Counted from the stretch's first letter, positions 6,697 to 14,704 are shown. The stretch is DNA of 18,725 bases from CAZOVB01 sp046541415 (GCA_046541415.1 JBKHDI010000070.1:1-18725); one strand, 5' to 3'. Made by a program: numbers and translations. The notes: generated from the letters alone by a model not told the origin.

Positions 6697-7949
6697 TATT
6701 TCCCGAAGATGACAGTTGCGGGGTTGAGCTTGGCCACGCGGCGTCCAGACCACCAGGCCGAGAGCAGCATGGTCGCCGCGGCCATGAAGACCCCCAGCAG
6801 CATGGCCTGGGCGTTGGGCCTCGTCGCGTACGCGCCGATGCCGTACGTCTCGGCCGAGACCTCGTAGGGGTTGGCCTGTTCGTAGGCCATCACCCCCAGC
6901 ACGGCGATCAGGCCGAGTACGGTCCCGACCAGCCAGATGAACATCGCCTCGAGCAGAAGGATCGCCCGCAGGCTGAACCGCGCAGCGCCCATCGCCCGCA
7001 GGATGGCCAGTTCCTTCTGGCGGTTGAGCACGAACATGCTGAAGACGTTGGCCATGCCCACCGAAGCGACCAGGGCGACCATGGCGCTGATGAAGGCGGT
7101 CACGCGTTTCATCGTGGCGATTTCCTGCAGCAGCGAGGCGTTGTCGTCCATCCAGTTGCGGACCTTCAGGGGCATTTGGGCGCGGAGGTCCTCGGCGACG
7201 TGGTCGGCCTTGTTGAGGTCTTCGCAGCGGACGGCCAGGCCGCTGACATCATTGCCCATCCCGAAGAGCACCTGGGCGGTCTTGAGCGTCACGTACGCCT
7301 TGGACAAGTCGTTCTGGTAGTAGCCGCTGCGGAAGATCGCCCGGACGCGCAGCTTCTGGGCGGTCGTCGGGGTGGCCACGTGCACTCGCCCGCCGACCTG
7401 GACGCCGAGTTTCTCGGCCAGGCGGTAGCCGATGGCGATGTCGTCGGGCTTGAGGCGCGGCACGCGGTTCTGTTCGTAGTGCTTGGCGATGTTGACCACC
7501 CGGGCGTGCTTCTGGGGGATGATCCCCTCTACGACGATACCCATCGCCACCCGACCCCGGCTGATGGTGGCGTCCCCGGTGACGAAGGGGGCCACGGCGA
7601 TGACCTGGTCGGCCGCGGAGACCTGCTCGGCCAGGGCGGAGAATCCGGTCAGGTCCCGTTTGCGGGGGAAGGTGTGGTCTTCGATGGTTTCGCCCTGGAG
7701 TTCCGGGTGCGTCCGCTGCAGCGAGGCGATGAGTTGTTCGCGGTTTCGCTCCCGCGGCCAGACCGTCACGTGGGCGGAGGTCTGTTCGACGCTTCGGTCG
7801 ATGATATCCTCGTAGAAGCTGCCCATCGTCGAGGGGATGTAGATCATCACCACCACCGCCAGGGCCAGTCCGCCGACCATCGCCGCGGTGTGCAGCGGGT
7901 GGCTGGCCAGGTTCCGCCGAGCCAGTTGCAGTTCGTATGCCAGTGCCAT
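6696..7949 (-). CDS. ABC transporter permease, FtsX/MacB/LolC-like
   Basis: A 417-residue inner-membrane permease with the four-helix layout of the FtsX-like family. TM1 is about residues 20-40, followed by a large periplasmic domain of roughly 240 residues (MacB-PCD type). TM2 is about 284-308, TM3 about 329-354 and TM4 about 381-401. The cytoplasmic coupling motif RQKELAILRAMGA (310-322) is typical. It starts ten bases after the stop of the membrane fusion gene, with GAGG upstream, and overlaps the ATPase gene by one base. With the other two it forms a MacAB-like tripartite exporter. No TolC-like outer-membrane partner is encoded in the window. Substrate unknown; lipoprotein, peptide or small lipid export are all possible for this group. 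Confidence 0.92.
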   Translation of the reverse strand: MALAYELQLARRNLASHPLHTAAMVGGLALAVVVMIYIPSTMGSFYEDIIDRSVEQTSAHVTVWPRERNREQLIASLQRTHPELQGETIEDHTFPRKRDLTGFSALAEQVSAADQVIAVAPFVTGDATISRGRVAMGIVVEGIIPQKHARVVNIAKHYEQNRVPRLKPDDIAIGYRLAEKLGVQVGGRVHVATPTTAQKLRVRAIFRSGYYQNDLSKAYVTLKTAQVLFGMGNDVSGLAVRCEDLNKADHVAEDLRAQMPLKVRNWMDDNASLLQEIATMKRVTAFISAMVALVASVGMANVFSMFVLNRQKELAILRAMGAARFSLRAILLLEAMFIWLVGTVLGLIAVLGVMAYEQANPYEVSAETYGIGAYATRPNAQAMLLGVFMAAATMLLSAWWSGRRVAKLNPATVIFGK

Positions 7950-7959
7950 GCCACCCGCC

Positions 7960-9135
7960 TCAGCGAAGTCCGATGGTTTGTCCGACCCGCAGCCCGTCGG
8001 TGATCTCGATCCAGCGTCCGTCGTCGGAACCGGTGGTCACGGGCTGTTTAAGGAATCCCGAACCTTGCTTGAGACGCACGAAGGCCTGGTCGCCTGCGCC
8101 CTCGACGGCCTCGACGGGCACGCGGACGACCTCCTGCTTGCCGTCGTGCAGCAGCGTGATGTCCACCGTCCCGCCGTGGGGCAGTTCGACATCGGGCGGC
8201 GCGTCGAAGCTCAGGCGCACGGTTACGGTCCCGCGGGTCTCATCGACGCGGGGCAGAATCTGACGGACGGTCGCATCGAAGGTCATGCCCGGGAAGGCGT
8301 CGGCCTGGACGACGGCCTTGCCGCCCATCTGGACGCGCGACTGAAGCGTCTCCGGACAGTATCCGTCGACCTCGACGGAGGAGAAATCGTGCAGCAGCAG
8401 CAGGGGCTGGCCGACGGCGACAAGCTCGTTGACCTGCGGGTAGGTCTTGGTGACCTTGCCGGCGTGGCGGGCCCGGAGGGTGTATTTGCTGCGCAGGGCG
8501 TTGATGCGGGCCAGTTCGGCCCGGGCGAGTTTCAGCTCGGCCCGTGCCTGGGCCAGCTGCTCGGACCGCGTGCCCTTTTCCAGCAGTTCCAGCCCGGCCT
8601 GGGCTTGTTCCATGTGGGTCTTGGCGACCATGGCGCGGGTCTTGCGGATCTCGACTTCCCAGTTGGTCGCTCCGCCGGCGGGGGCGGTGTCCTTGTAGCG
8701 GTTCCACTCGCGAACGGCGTGGTTGTACTCGGCCGTCGCACGCATCAGGGCCTGCTGGAGCTGGGTCTTCTGCTCGGGCCGGGCGCCGGTCTCCAGTTCT
8801 TCCAGGAACGCAGCGACCCGTTCGACGCGGGCCTGGGCCTGGGCGTGATCTTCGGCGATCAGTGAATTATCCAGGGTTACCAGCACCTGGTCCGACTGGA
8901 CGAGATCGCCCTCGGAGACGTGCCATTTTTCGACCGTTGCGGCCACCTCGGCCGATACGCGCGTCCGGTTGGCGCAGCGTACGATCCCCGAGAACATGGT
9001 CCCCGTGACGGGGCCCGTGCCGACGGTGTGTGTGCGCTGCTGGGACTGGTAGTAGTCGTACCAGTACCATCCGACGCCCCCCGCGGCAGCTACGATCAGG
9101 CCGACAACGGCCAGCTTGATGACAGTGGATTTCAC
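7960..9135 (-). CDS. Periplasmic membrane fusion protein (HlyD/MacA-like)
   Basis: A 391-residue adaptor that connects an inner-membrane transporter to the outer membrane. Residues about 6-24 form an uncleaved N-terminal anchor (KLAVVGLIVAAAGGVGWYW). A biotinyl-lipoyl-like half (TRVSAEVAATVEKWHVSEGDLV) leads into a long alpha-helical hairpin rich in Ala, Gln, Glu and Arg (about 85-215). The second lipoyl half contains LRARHAGKVTKTYPQVNELV, followed by beta-barrel segments near VDGYCPETLQSRVQMGG. The GTG at 9135-9133 is chosen as start because AGGAG (9146-9142) is six bases upstream; longer in-frame ATGs lack this. It is the first gene of the transporter set, 144 bases downstream of the PilZ gene on the same strand. 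Confidence 0.91.
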   Translation of the reverse strand: MKSTVIKLAVVGLIVAAAGGVGWYWYDYYQSQQRTHTVGTGPVTGTMFSGIVRCANRTRVSAEVAATVEKWHVSEGDLVQSDQVLVTLDNSLIAEDHAQAQARVERVAAFLEELETGARPEQKTQLQQALMRATAEYNHAVREWNRYKDTAPAGGATNWEVEIRKTRAMVAKTHMEQAQAGLELLEKGTRSEQLAQARAELKLARAELARINALRSKYTLRARHAGKVTKTYPQVNELVAVGQPLLLLHDFSSVEVDGYCPETLQSRVQMGGKAVVQADAFPGMTFDATVRQILPRVDETRGTVTVRLSFDAPPDVELPHGGTVDITLLHDGKQEVVRVPVEAVEGAGDQAFVRLKQGSGFLKQPVTTGSDDGRWIEITDGLRVGQTIGLR

Positions 9136-9141
9136 GGCAGG

Positions 9142-9146
9142 CTCCT
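9142..9146 (-). promoter_or_regulatory. Ribosome binding site fixing a GTG start
   Basis: AGGAG on the minus strand, six bases before the GTG of the membrane fusion protein. It decides between this GTG and in-frame ATGs further upstream. Confidence 0.75.
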
Positions 9147-9279
9147 CATGAGCTGTCTGTTTGAGGGGGTGCATTGTACGAAAAGCCGGTGGGTCCATTC
9201 CACCGCCTTTCCATACGCCTCGCTATTGCCATCGGATCGTCCGAGATGAAATTGCAGCCAAACCTTTTCCGCGAAACGC

Positions 9280-9993
9280 TTAGCAAGCGCTGAGCCGTTC
9301 GATCAGCGGATAGCACTGGCCGGGAATAATCTCCTCGACGTCCCCGAAGCCTGCGACCCAGAATTGCGGTTCGAGCTGGCTGCAATGGCGGAACAGGCCC
9401 CGGTAGAACCGGCAGGTCCGGTCCTGAAGGCCTTCGATGCGGAGAATGACCGGCGTGTCCGGGCTGAAGGGCAAAGGAACTGCCAGGCGGATGCCCAACC
9501 CCGAGGCCGACCAGTTGATCACCCGGCCGTCGCGGCAGGTCAACTGTTCTGACTCCATCAACTCCCGCTCCTGCCAGATGCTTGCGGTCGTCAGGTGGGG
9601 GGTCTCGACCTCGTAGCGGATCTCCTTCCGCCGGGCGATCGAGACGACCTTGTCGGGCTTGGCGATGAGAATCGCGTCGATGCGGCGCCCGGGGCGGACC
9701 AAATGCAGCGTCTGGCCGCAGACCGCCGACTGGGCCTGCATGAACAGGTTGCCCACCGCAAAGCCCAGGCCCAGGTTCCAGCCGGTCGGCAGGAAGACCT
9801 TCTGGCCGTTCTGCTTGGTCGCCGCTTCCAGCACGAGTTTCTGGCTTCCGGCCCAGCCCAGAAAGCGGCTGGACAGCTGGCGCGGATCGCCCGGGTAGAC
9901 GGGCTTGATAAGCAGGTTCACACGCACGTGACGTGCCGCGGCCTCGTTGAAGGCCACGTCGGAAAACCGAGTTGTCCGGGCGTGTTCATCCAT
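9280..9993 (-). CDS. YcgR-like PilZ domain protein (c-di-GMP receptor)
   Basis: A 237-residue cytoplasmic protein with two domains. Residues about 20-110 fit a YcgR-type N-terminal domain (NLLIKPVYPG, then a glycine-rich GWNLGLGFAVGN and IDAILIAKPD strands). Residues about 118-235 form a PilZ domain carrying both c-di-GMP motifs: RxxxR as R122-KEI-R126 (RRKEIRYEV) and [D/N]xSxxG as N160-W-S-A-S-G165. It should therefore bind c-di-GMP and act through protein contacts on motility, adhesion or secretion. The ATG at 9993 has only a weak AAGG upstream. It precedes the transporter set by 144 bases on the same strand and might be co-transcribed with it. Confidence 0.85.
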   Translation of the reverse strand: MDEHARTTRFSDVAFNEAAARHVRVNLLIKPVYPGDPRQLSSRFLGWAGSQKLVLEAATKQNGQKVFLPTGWNLGLGFAVGNLFMQAQSAVCGQTLHLVRPGRRIDAILIAKPDKVVSIARRKEIRYEVETPHLTTASIWQERELMESEQLTCRDGRVINWSASGLGIRLAVPLPFSPDTPVILRIEGLQDRTCRFYRGLFRHCSQLEPQFWVAGFGDVEEIIPGQCYPLIERLSAC

Positions 9994-10259
9994 AGTCTAT
10001 TGCCTTGCATCCAAGTGCAGGTATCGCGCAGAGCGGTCTTGGCGACCTGGTATGGGGCATATCGACCATAACCCGGGCCGCTTGAACTAAGAAGCAGTGA
10101 AAATCCTGACCTCTGGCAGGGCATTTGGGCCAGCTGGTCCAGGCCGCCGCCGGACGGCCGGACCGCCAGAGAAGGTGTTGACAGAATCGGCCCGGTGGGT
10201 TGCAATGCGCTATGATCCGGCCCGGCCGGGGCCGTCGTACGTCAAGCCCAGGAAACGCA
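9994..10259. other. Divergent intergenic region between PilZ and glycosyltransferase genes
   Basis: Some 266 bases carry no gene I can support. The only clear signal is the sigma-70-type promoter at 10178 facing right. No convincing promoter for the PilZ gene was found on the minus strand. Confidence 0.5.
10178..10206 (+). promoter_or_regulatory. Sigma-70-type promoter of the GT2-kinase pair
   Basis: A consensus -35 box TTGACA (10178-10183), 17-base spacer and TGCAAT -10 box (10201-10206, 4 of 6 matches). Transcription would start near 10213, about 47 bases before the glycosyltransferase ATG. A TATGAT at 10211 is spaced too far from the -35 box to be its partner. Confidence 0.6.
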
Positions 10260-11219
10260 ATGTCTTCCAATCAAACGCTATCCGTGGTCGTTCCCTGCTA
10301 TAACGAGCAGGAGGTGCTCGAACAGACCCACAGGCGGCTGAGCGAGGTCCTGGCGGGCCTGGAGGACCTGGATTACGAGATCGTCTACGTCGACGACGGC
10401 AGCGTCGACGGAACGGGCCAGATCCTCCGGCGACTGGCCCGGGACGACCGCCGCGTCCGCGTGGTAATCTTCTCGCGGAATTTCGGGCACCAGCAGGCCG
10501 TGACAGCCGGGATCGACCATGCCTCCGGAGATGGGGTGGTCGTTATCGACGCCGATCTGCAGGACCCGCCGGAAGTGATACTGGAGATGGTTTCAGCCTG
10601 GCGCAGCGGTGCCGACGTCGCCTACGGCGTGCGGACAGAGCGGCAGGGCGATTCGCTGTTCAAACGAGCGACGGCCAAGGGGTTCTACCGCGTCATCCAC
10701 AGCCTCTCGGAAGTGAGGATTCCGCCGGATACCGGCGATTTCCGCCTCATGGACCGCCGCGTCGTCCGGGCCCTGGGGCAGATGAACGAGCAGGACCGGT
10801 ACCTGCGCGGCATGGTCAGCTGGCTGGGATTCAACCAGCAGCCGGTGAAGTTCAAGCGTCACGCCCGCCTGGCCGGCCAGACCAAGTACCCGCTGCGGAA
10901 GATGATCCGCTTCGCCGTCGACGGAATTCTGTCCTTTTCGCAGAAGCCGCTTCGCCTGGCAACGTGGCTGGGGCTGTTTGCGGCGTTTGCAGCCTTTGCG
11001 GGCATCCTCTGGGTGCTGGTGGTACGCCTGATCTTCAACCAGTGGGTTGCCGGCTGGGCCTCGATTCTCGTGGCGATCCTCTTTCTCGGCGGAGTGCAGC
11101 TGATCTGCATGGGCATCCTGGGCGAGTATGTCGGCAGAATCTACCGGGAGAGCAAGTCCCGCCCGCTGTACCTGGTCAAGGATACACTGGGTTTCCAGAA
11201 GGATACGAACAATGAATGA
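10260..11219 (+). CDS. GT2 family glycosyltransferase, polyprenyl-phosphate (DPM1/GtrB/ArnC) type
   Basis: A 319-residue enzyme that transfers a sugar from a nucleotide donor to polyprenyl phosphate at the inner membrane. The N-terminal 225 residues form the GT-A fold: SVVVPCYNEQEV (8-19), IVYVDDGSVDGT, FSRNFGHQQAVTAGI and the metal-binding VIDADLQDPPE. TGDFRLMDRRVV and the GQTKYPLRKM signature follow. Two membrane helices follow (about 233-258 and 265-292), then the GEYVGRIYRESKSRPLY tail typical of GtrB/ArnC relatives. AGGAAA lies six bases before the ATG. The stop overlaps the start of the sugar kinase gene by eight bases, so the two are translated together. Sugar and lipid are not determined by the sequence. 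Confidence 0.92.
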   Translation: MSSNQTLSVVVPCYNEQEVLEQTHRRLSEVLAGLEDLDYEIVYVDDGSVDGTGQILRRLARDDRRVRVVIFSRNFGHQQAVTAGIDHASGDGVVVIDADLQDPPEVILEMVSAWRSGADVAYGVRTERQGDSLFKRATAKGFYRVIHSLSEVRIPPDTGDFRLMDRRVVRALGQMNEQDRYLRGMVSWLGFNQQPVKFKRHARLAGQTKYPLRKMIRFAVDGILSFSQKPLRLATWLGLFAAFAAFAGILWVLVVRLIFNQWVAGWASILVAILFLGGVQLICMGILGEYVGRIYRESKSRPLYLVKDTLGFQKDTNNE

Positions 11220-12303
11220 TGCGCCAGACAGTCAGGCCCGACGCCTGTTCTCCTCCGGCCGGTTGTGCCTCTTCGGCGAACACACCGACTGGGCGGCCAC
11301 CTACGGCCAGCACCCTGGCTACTGCCTGGTCATCGGCACGGACCAGGGGATCGCCGCGACGGCCAGGCCGGATGACAAGTTCTCCGTCGAGTCGCTCGTG
11401 CCCGACAGCCGGGGGCGGGCAACCGGACGGACGCGACAGATGTCCTGTCCGTTCGACCCGGCGGATCTGCTGGCCGCGGCAGAGGACGACCAGGAGTTCT
11501 TCCGCTACTGTGCCGGGACCGCCCTGGCGATGTCCAAGCACCCGCAGGTCACCGGCGGGCTGAACGTCCGGATCGACCGGATGGATCTGCCCCTGGCCAA
11601 GGGCGTCTCCAGTTCGGCGGCCGTCTGTATCCTCATCGCCGAGGCGTTCAACCAGGTCTACTCGCTGGGCCTGTTCCCGCATGAACTGATGGACGCCGCC
11701 TACCGCGGTGAGACGATGACAGGCAGCCAGTGCGGGCGGATGGACCAGGCCTGCATTTACGGCAAGATCCCGGTCCTGCTGGACTTCGTCCGCGACACGC
11801 GGCCCCGGGTCGAACCGGTCAACGCCGGCGGGACCTTCCGGATGTTCTTCGTCGACCTGGCCGGCAAGAAGGACACCGTCACCATCCTCAACGACCTCCG
11901 GAGCGCCTACCCCCGCAGCACGGAGTTGCAGGAGGCCTTGGGAAGCGACAACGAGGGCATCGTCCGACAGGCCTGCCGGGTCCTCTCGATCGGGGACGCC
12001 GAGGCGTTCGGGAAACTGATGACCGCAGCCCAGCAGGTCTTCGACAGAAAAGTCGCCCCGCACAGTCCGGATCAGCTGGCCAGCCCCTTGCTGCACGAAC
12101 TGCTGGGCTGGGATGAGCTTAAGGGACTGATCTGGGGCGGCAAGGGAGTCGGCAGCCAGGGTGACGGGACCGCCCAGTTCGTCGCCCGCAGCCAGGCCGA
12201 CCGCGATCGGGCCATGAAACTCATCACCGAAAAACATCCCGAAATGCAGTGTTTCGCGATGACCATCGCCCCCTCGGCCTGCGGGGCAGAAAGCCCCCAA
12301 TAA
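11212..12303 (+). CDS. GHMP-family sugar kinase
   Basis: A 363-residue cytoplasmic kinase of the GHMP superfamily, probably making a sugar-1-phosphate. Motif 1 is GRLCLFGEHTDW (16-27), which resembles the galactokinase-type substrate signature. Motif 2, the ATP-binding loop, is LPLAKGVSSSAAV (126-138). CGRMDQACIYGKIPVLLDF resembles the catalytic Asp region of arabinokinase/glucuronokinase-like members. Motif 3 is the glycine-rich GGKGVGSQGDGTAQFV near residue 315. The ATG at 11212 is preceded by AAGGA and overlaps the glycosyltransferase stop by eight bases. Coupling to that gene suggests it supplies an activated sugar for the same glycan. Galactose, arabinose, glucuronate or fucose are all conceivable substrates. 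Confidence 0.85.
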   Translation: MNDAPDSQARRLFSSGRLCLFGEHTDWAATYGQHPGYCLVIGTDQGIAATARPDDKFSVESLVPDSRGRATGRTRQMSCPFDPADLLAAAEDDQEFFRYCAGTALAMSKHPQVTGGLNVRIDRMDLPLAKGVSSSAAVCILIAEAFNQVYSLGLFPHELMDAAYRGETMTGSQCGRMDQACIYGKIPVLLDFVRDTRPRVEPVNAGGTFRMFFVDLAGKKDTVTILNDLRSAYPRSTELQEALGSDNEGIVRQACRVLSIGDAEAFGKLMTAAQQVFDRKVAPHSPDQLASPLLHELLGWDELKGLIWGGKGVGSQGDGTAQFVARSQADRDRAMKLITEKHPEMQCFAMTIAPSACGAESPQ

Positions 12304-12307
12304 CAAA

Positions 12308-12332
12308 AACCCGCACCTTTCGGCCGCGGGTT
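12308..12332 (-). terminator. Rho-independent terminator of the tRNA-Phe transcript
   Basis: Read on the minus strand, AACCCGC and GCGGGTT form a 7-base stem around an 11-base loop, and the descending arm runs into TTTTTG. It lies 22 bases beyond the tRNA 3' end. The hairpin begins five bases after the kinase stop, but it lacks a T-run in that direction. Confidence 0.78.
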
Positions 12333-12354
12333 CCTGTATTGACGGGGACTACAA

Positions 12355-12427
12355 TGGGCAGAGCCGGACTTGAACCGGCGACACCGGCATTTTCAGTGCC
12401 GTGCTCTACCAGCTGAGCTATCTGCCC
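12355..12427 (-). tRNA. tRNA-Phe (GAA)
   Basis: A 73-base cloverleaf read on the minus strand. The acceptor is GGGCAGA with TCTGCCC plus discriminator A. The D arm is GCTC-AGCTGGTA-GAGC. The anticodon stem CGGCA/TGCCG closes the loop CTGAAAA, giving anticodon GAA. The T arm is GCCGG-TTCAAGT-CCGGC. The 3' CCA is not encoded. It has its own promoter, leader hairpin and terminator. Confidence 0.97.
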
Positions 12428-12434
12428 ATGTCAC

Positions 12435-12458
12435 CTGCTTTGCCTTTCGACAAAGCAG
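12435..12458 (-). other. Hairpin in the pre-tRNA-Phe 5' leader
   Basis: CTGCTTTG (12435-12442) and CAAAGCAG (12451-12458) form a perfect 8-base inverted repeat with an 8-base loop. It fits exactly between the predicted transcription start near 12459 and the tRNA 5' end at 12427. It could position RNase P or protect the 5' end; function is inferred. Confidence 0.5.
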
Positions 12459-12465
12459 AAGGGCT

Positions 12466-12493
12466 AGTTTAGTAGACCCCGTCGGTTTGTCAA
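12466..12493 (-). promoter_or_regulatory. Sigma-70-type promoter of tRNA-Phe
   Basis: On the minus strand, TTGACA (12493-12488), a 16-base spacer and TAAACT (12471-12466) form a good housekeeping promoter. Transcription would start about 30 bases before the mature tRNA. Confidence 0.72.
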
Positions 12494-12556
12494 GGCCTCG
12501 AACCGACGGTGGGACAACTTTTTGCCCATGAGCAACGCCACGTCCGTCTGACAGGG

Positions 12557-13480
12557 TCAGCTGTAGTCGACCGCCACTTCCTTGCCGTCGCCGACCAGTT
12601 CTTTGACGATGTCGAGGATGACGGTGGACTTGCGTCCCTCCACGCCGTCGCAGGCCAATGGCGCCAGACCGTTGACGTGCTTGACGAAGTTGTCCACGAT
12701 CCCCCAGTGCGTCGCAGGCAGGGGGCCGAGGTCTTCCTCCTTCGTCACGTTGTCCATCGTCACGCTGATCGTGCCCTTTTTCAGGTCCGTCACGTGAATG
12801 CTGCCTCTCTCGCCCTCGATCAGCACGGTCTCGGCAGCGAGCTTCTCCTCCCAGCCGGTCGGAGTGATGCCTACCGGCCCAGCGTCCGACTGACAGTACA
12901 GCACGTCGCCGTGATCGGCGTGGCTGCCCGGAGGCAGGGGCTCGGGTCTGGCCCAGACGGCCTGGATGTCCCCGGCGAAAAAGTGCACCAGGTCCAGCCT
13001 GTGACTCAGCGGGAACTCGTCGTTCAGCGTAATGGTCTTGACCGGGCCGATCGCGCCGCTGTCGAGAAGTTCCTTGGCCCGGAGAATCGTCGGATAGCCC
13101 CGCCGGTAATAGGCCACGGCCAGGACCACGCCCTGTTTGTCACAGGTCTCGATCATCCGGTTGCAGGCGGCGGTGTCGGTGGCCATGGCCTTCTCGACCA
13201 GCACGTCCTTGCCCGCCATGGCCGCGGCGATCGTGCCTTCCTCGTGGGCCTCGTCGGGCGTGGCGACGTAAATGGTGTCGATCTCGTCGTCGGCCAGCAG
13301 GTCCTCAACGCTGTCATACCACTTGCCGATGTTGTGTCTGCGGGCAAAGTCGGCAGCCAGGTCGCCGGTCCGGCGCATTACGGCAATCAGTTCGGAATGG
13401 TCCACGCCGTAGAGTGCGGGACCGGCCTTTTTCTCGCAGACGTCGCCGCAGCCGATGATTCCCCAGTGAACGGTTTTCAT
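12557..13480 (-). CDS. Gfo/Idh/MocA family oxidoreductase
   Basis: A 307-residue NAD(P)-dependent sugar or inositol dehydrogenase-like protein. The N-terminal Rossmann domain begins HWGIIGCGDV (5-14) and contains DTIYVATPDEAHEE (68-81). The usual EKP motif reads EKA (96-98), so the proline that helps seat the cofactor is replaced. The C-terminal alpha/beta domain (about 120-305) carries YYRRGYPTILRAKELLDSG and a sheet-forming LIEGERGSIHV. AGAGG lies upstream of the ATG. It follows the YpdA-like gene on the same strand by 82 bases and may be in its operon. Substrate is unknown; neighbours suggest carbohydrate breakdown. Confidence 0.92.
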   Translation of the reverse strand: MKTVHWGIIGCGDVCEKKAGPALYGVDHSELIAVMRRTGDLAADFARRHNIGKWYDSVEDLLADDEIDTIYVATPDEAHEEGTIAAAMAGKDVLVEKAMATDTAACNRMIETCDKQGVVLAVAYYRRGYPTILRAKELLDSGAIGPVKTITLNDEFPLSHRLDLVHFFAGDIQAVWARPEPLPPGSHADHGDVLYCQSDAGPVGITPTGWEEKLAAETVLIEGERGSIHVTDLKKGTISVTMDNVTKEEDLGPLPATHWGIVDNFVKHVNGLAPLACDGVEGRKSTVILDIVKELVGDGKEVAVDYS

Positions 13481-13562
13481 GCTGTCCTCTGTTTCGTTTC
13501 GCATCTGCCCCATGCTTGGCTGCATGATAGCAGCGGGGCGGGTCGATGCATAGTTCGGGTAT

Positions 13563-14579
13563 CTAAAGCTTCTCCTGCAGCGACCGCAGGATGCGCCCGA
13601 CATGGACGTGAGCGGTCTCGATGAAGAACGCGTAGCCGACCTGCGTGCCGCTGGCGGACGTGCCGGCCACGTAAAGCCCCGGCACGTTGGTTTCCATCGT
13701 ATCCGGATCGTACGTCGGGGCCGAAAGGGGCGTTTCGAACTCCACCCCGGCCATGCGGAAGAGGCTGACGTCGGCGGCATAGCCGATCAGGATCACCACG
13801 TGGTCGGCGGCGACTTCCAGCGGTGGCTGATCGACCGGATCGAAGGTCTCGTCGATCTGCCGCAACAGTACCCGTCCCGGGTGGATCTCGACAGGCAGGG
13901 TGGGGCAGTGCAGCCGGATTCGCCCCTTGTCGATCATCGGCTGGACGATCGGGTAGAGCTTGTGGCTGAGGTGCTTCTCGGGCAGGGCCTCTCGTCGGTA
14001 GCTGATGGCCACTTCCGCCCCGGCCCGGGCCATGCGGATGGCAGCTTCGACCGCCGAATTCCGCCCGCCGACGATCAGGACGCGCCGTCCGAAGTACTCG
14101 TGCGGGTCCTGGAACCCATGCTGGACGTGCGGCAGGTCCTCCCCGCGCACGCCCAGGCGGTGGGGCCGGGCCATGTCCCCGGTGGCCAGGATCACCTTTC
14201 GTGCCCGGTAGCTCTTCCTGCCGTCCAGGGCCTGGCTCTCGGCGACGAAACCGTCCTCCAATGCCTGCAACTGGTCGACGCGTTCGTAGCAGCGGATGGG
14301 CAACTCGTGCATGGCCGCGACGTTGCGAAGGTACGACAGGTAATCCTCGCCCAGCAGTCGGTCCTGGTCGGGTCGCTCTGCCGGGACGCCGGCGATGGCG
14401 ATCTCGTCGGGCGCGCTGAGAAATCGCGTGTGTCGCGGCCAGAGCTTGTGGATGGTCCGGCCGATCATCTCCGCCTCGATGTGGAGATAGTCCACGCCGG
14501 CCCGCTTGAGGGCCACGGCCATTTCCAGCCCGATCGGCCCGGCGCCTACCAGCAGTACGTCTGTGTGTTGCATGGGCAT
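13563..14579 (-). CDS. YpdA-like FAD-dependent NAD(P) disulfide oxidoreductase
   Basis: A 338-residue flavoprotein with two dinucleotide-binding sites: LLVGAGPIGLEMA (9-21) for FAD and VLIVGGRNSAVEAA (about 172-185) for NAD(P). ILATGDMARP sits between them and a final FAD-contact segment NVPGLYVAGT lies near residue 300. The text around IGRTIHKLWPRHTRFLSAPDEI fits the YpdA (bacillithiol-disulfide reductase) group better than classical thioredoxin reductase, and there is no CxxC redox pair. Real substrates are not shown by sequence. The ATG at 14579 is favoured over the one at 14573 because GGAGG lies nine bases upstream. It is divergent from the GH28 gene and leads toward the Gfo/Idh/MocA gene. 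Confidence 0.82.
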   Translation of the reverse strand: MPMQHTDVLLVGAGPIGLEMAVALKRAGVDYLHIEAEMIGRTIHKLWPRHTRFLSAPDEIAIAGVPAERPDQDRLLGEDYLSYLRNVAAMHELPIRCYERVDQLQALEDGFVAESQALDGRKSYRARKVILATGDMARPHRLGVRGEDLPHVQHGFQDPHEYFGRRVLIVGGRNSAVEAAIRMARAGAEVAISYRREALPEKHLSHKLYPIVQPMIDKGRIRLHCPTLPVEIHPGRVLLRQIDETFDPVDQPPLEVAADHVVILIGYAADVSLFRMAGVEFETPLSAPTYDPDTMETNVPGLYVAGTSASGTQVGYAFFIETAHVHVGRILRSLQEKL

Positions 14580-14623
14580 GTTGTACCGCCTCCAGGCATA
14601 GCGGACAAGGCTGGCCCGGGCCG

Positions 14624-14659
14624 GGCGGGCAAATGCAGGGTTGCATCCGGCGGGCAAAT
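14624..14659. promoter_or_regulatory. Operator-like repeats in the YpdA-GH28 divergent region
   Basis: An 11-base direct repeat GGCGGGCAAAT occurs at 14624-14634 and 14649-14659. Between and partly overlapping them lies the palindrome ATGCA-GGGT-TGCAT (14633-14646). A near copy of the palindrome is at 16060. The site sits 46 bases before the GH28 start and 45 bases before the divergent YpdA start, so a bound repressor could control both. A weak promoter (TTGCAT 14641, 16 bases, TTTACT 14663) would overlap it. Confidence 0.5.
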
Positions 14660-14704
14660 CGCTTTACTGGCAGGGGGGCCACCCCAAGCAAGGAACGAGT
14701 TTTC

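Noticed and set aside
9174..9179. TACAAT -10-like box (minus strand) before the membrane fusion gene
   Set aside because: Good hexamer, but no -35 partner at 16-18 bases.
11176..12306. 376-residue minus-strand open frame opposite the sugar kinase
   Set aside because: Antisense shadow: no ribosome site, no recognisable motif, while the plus strand has all three GHMP motifs.
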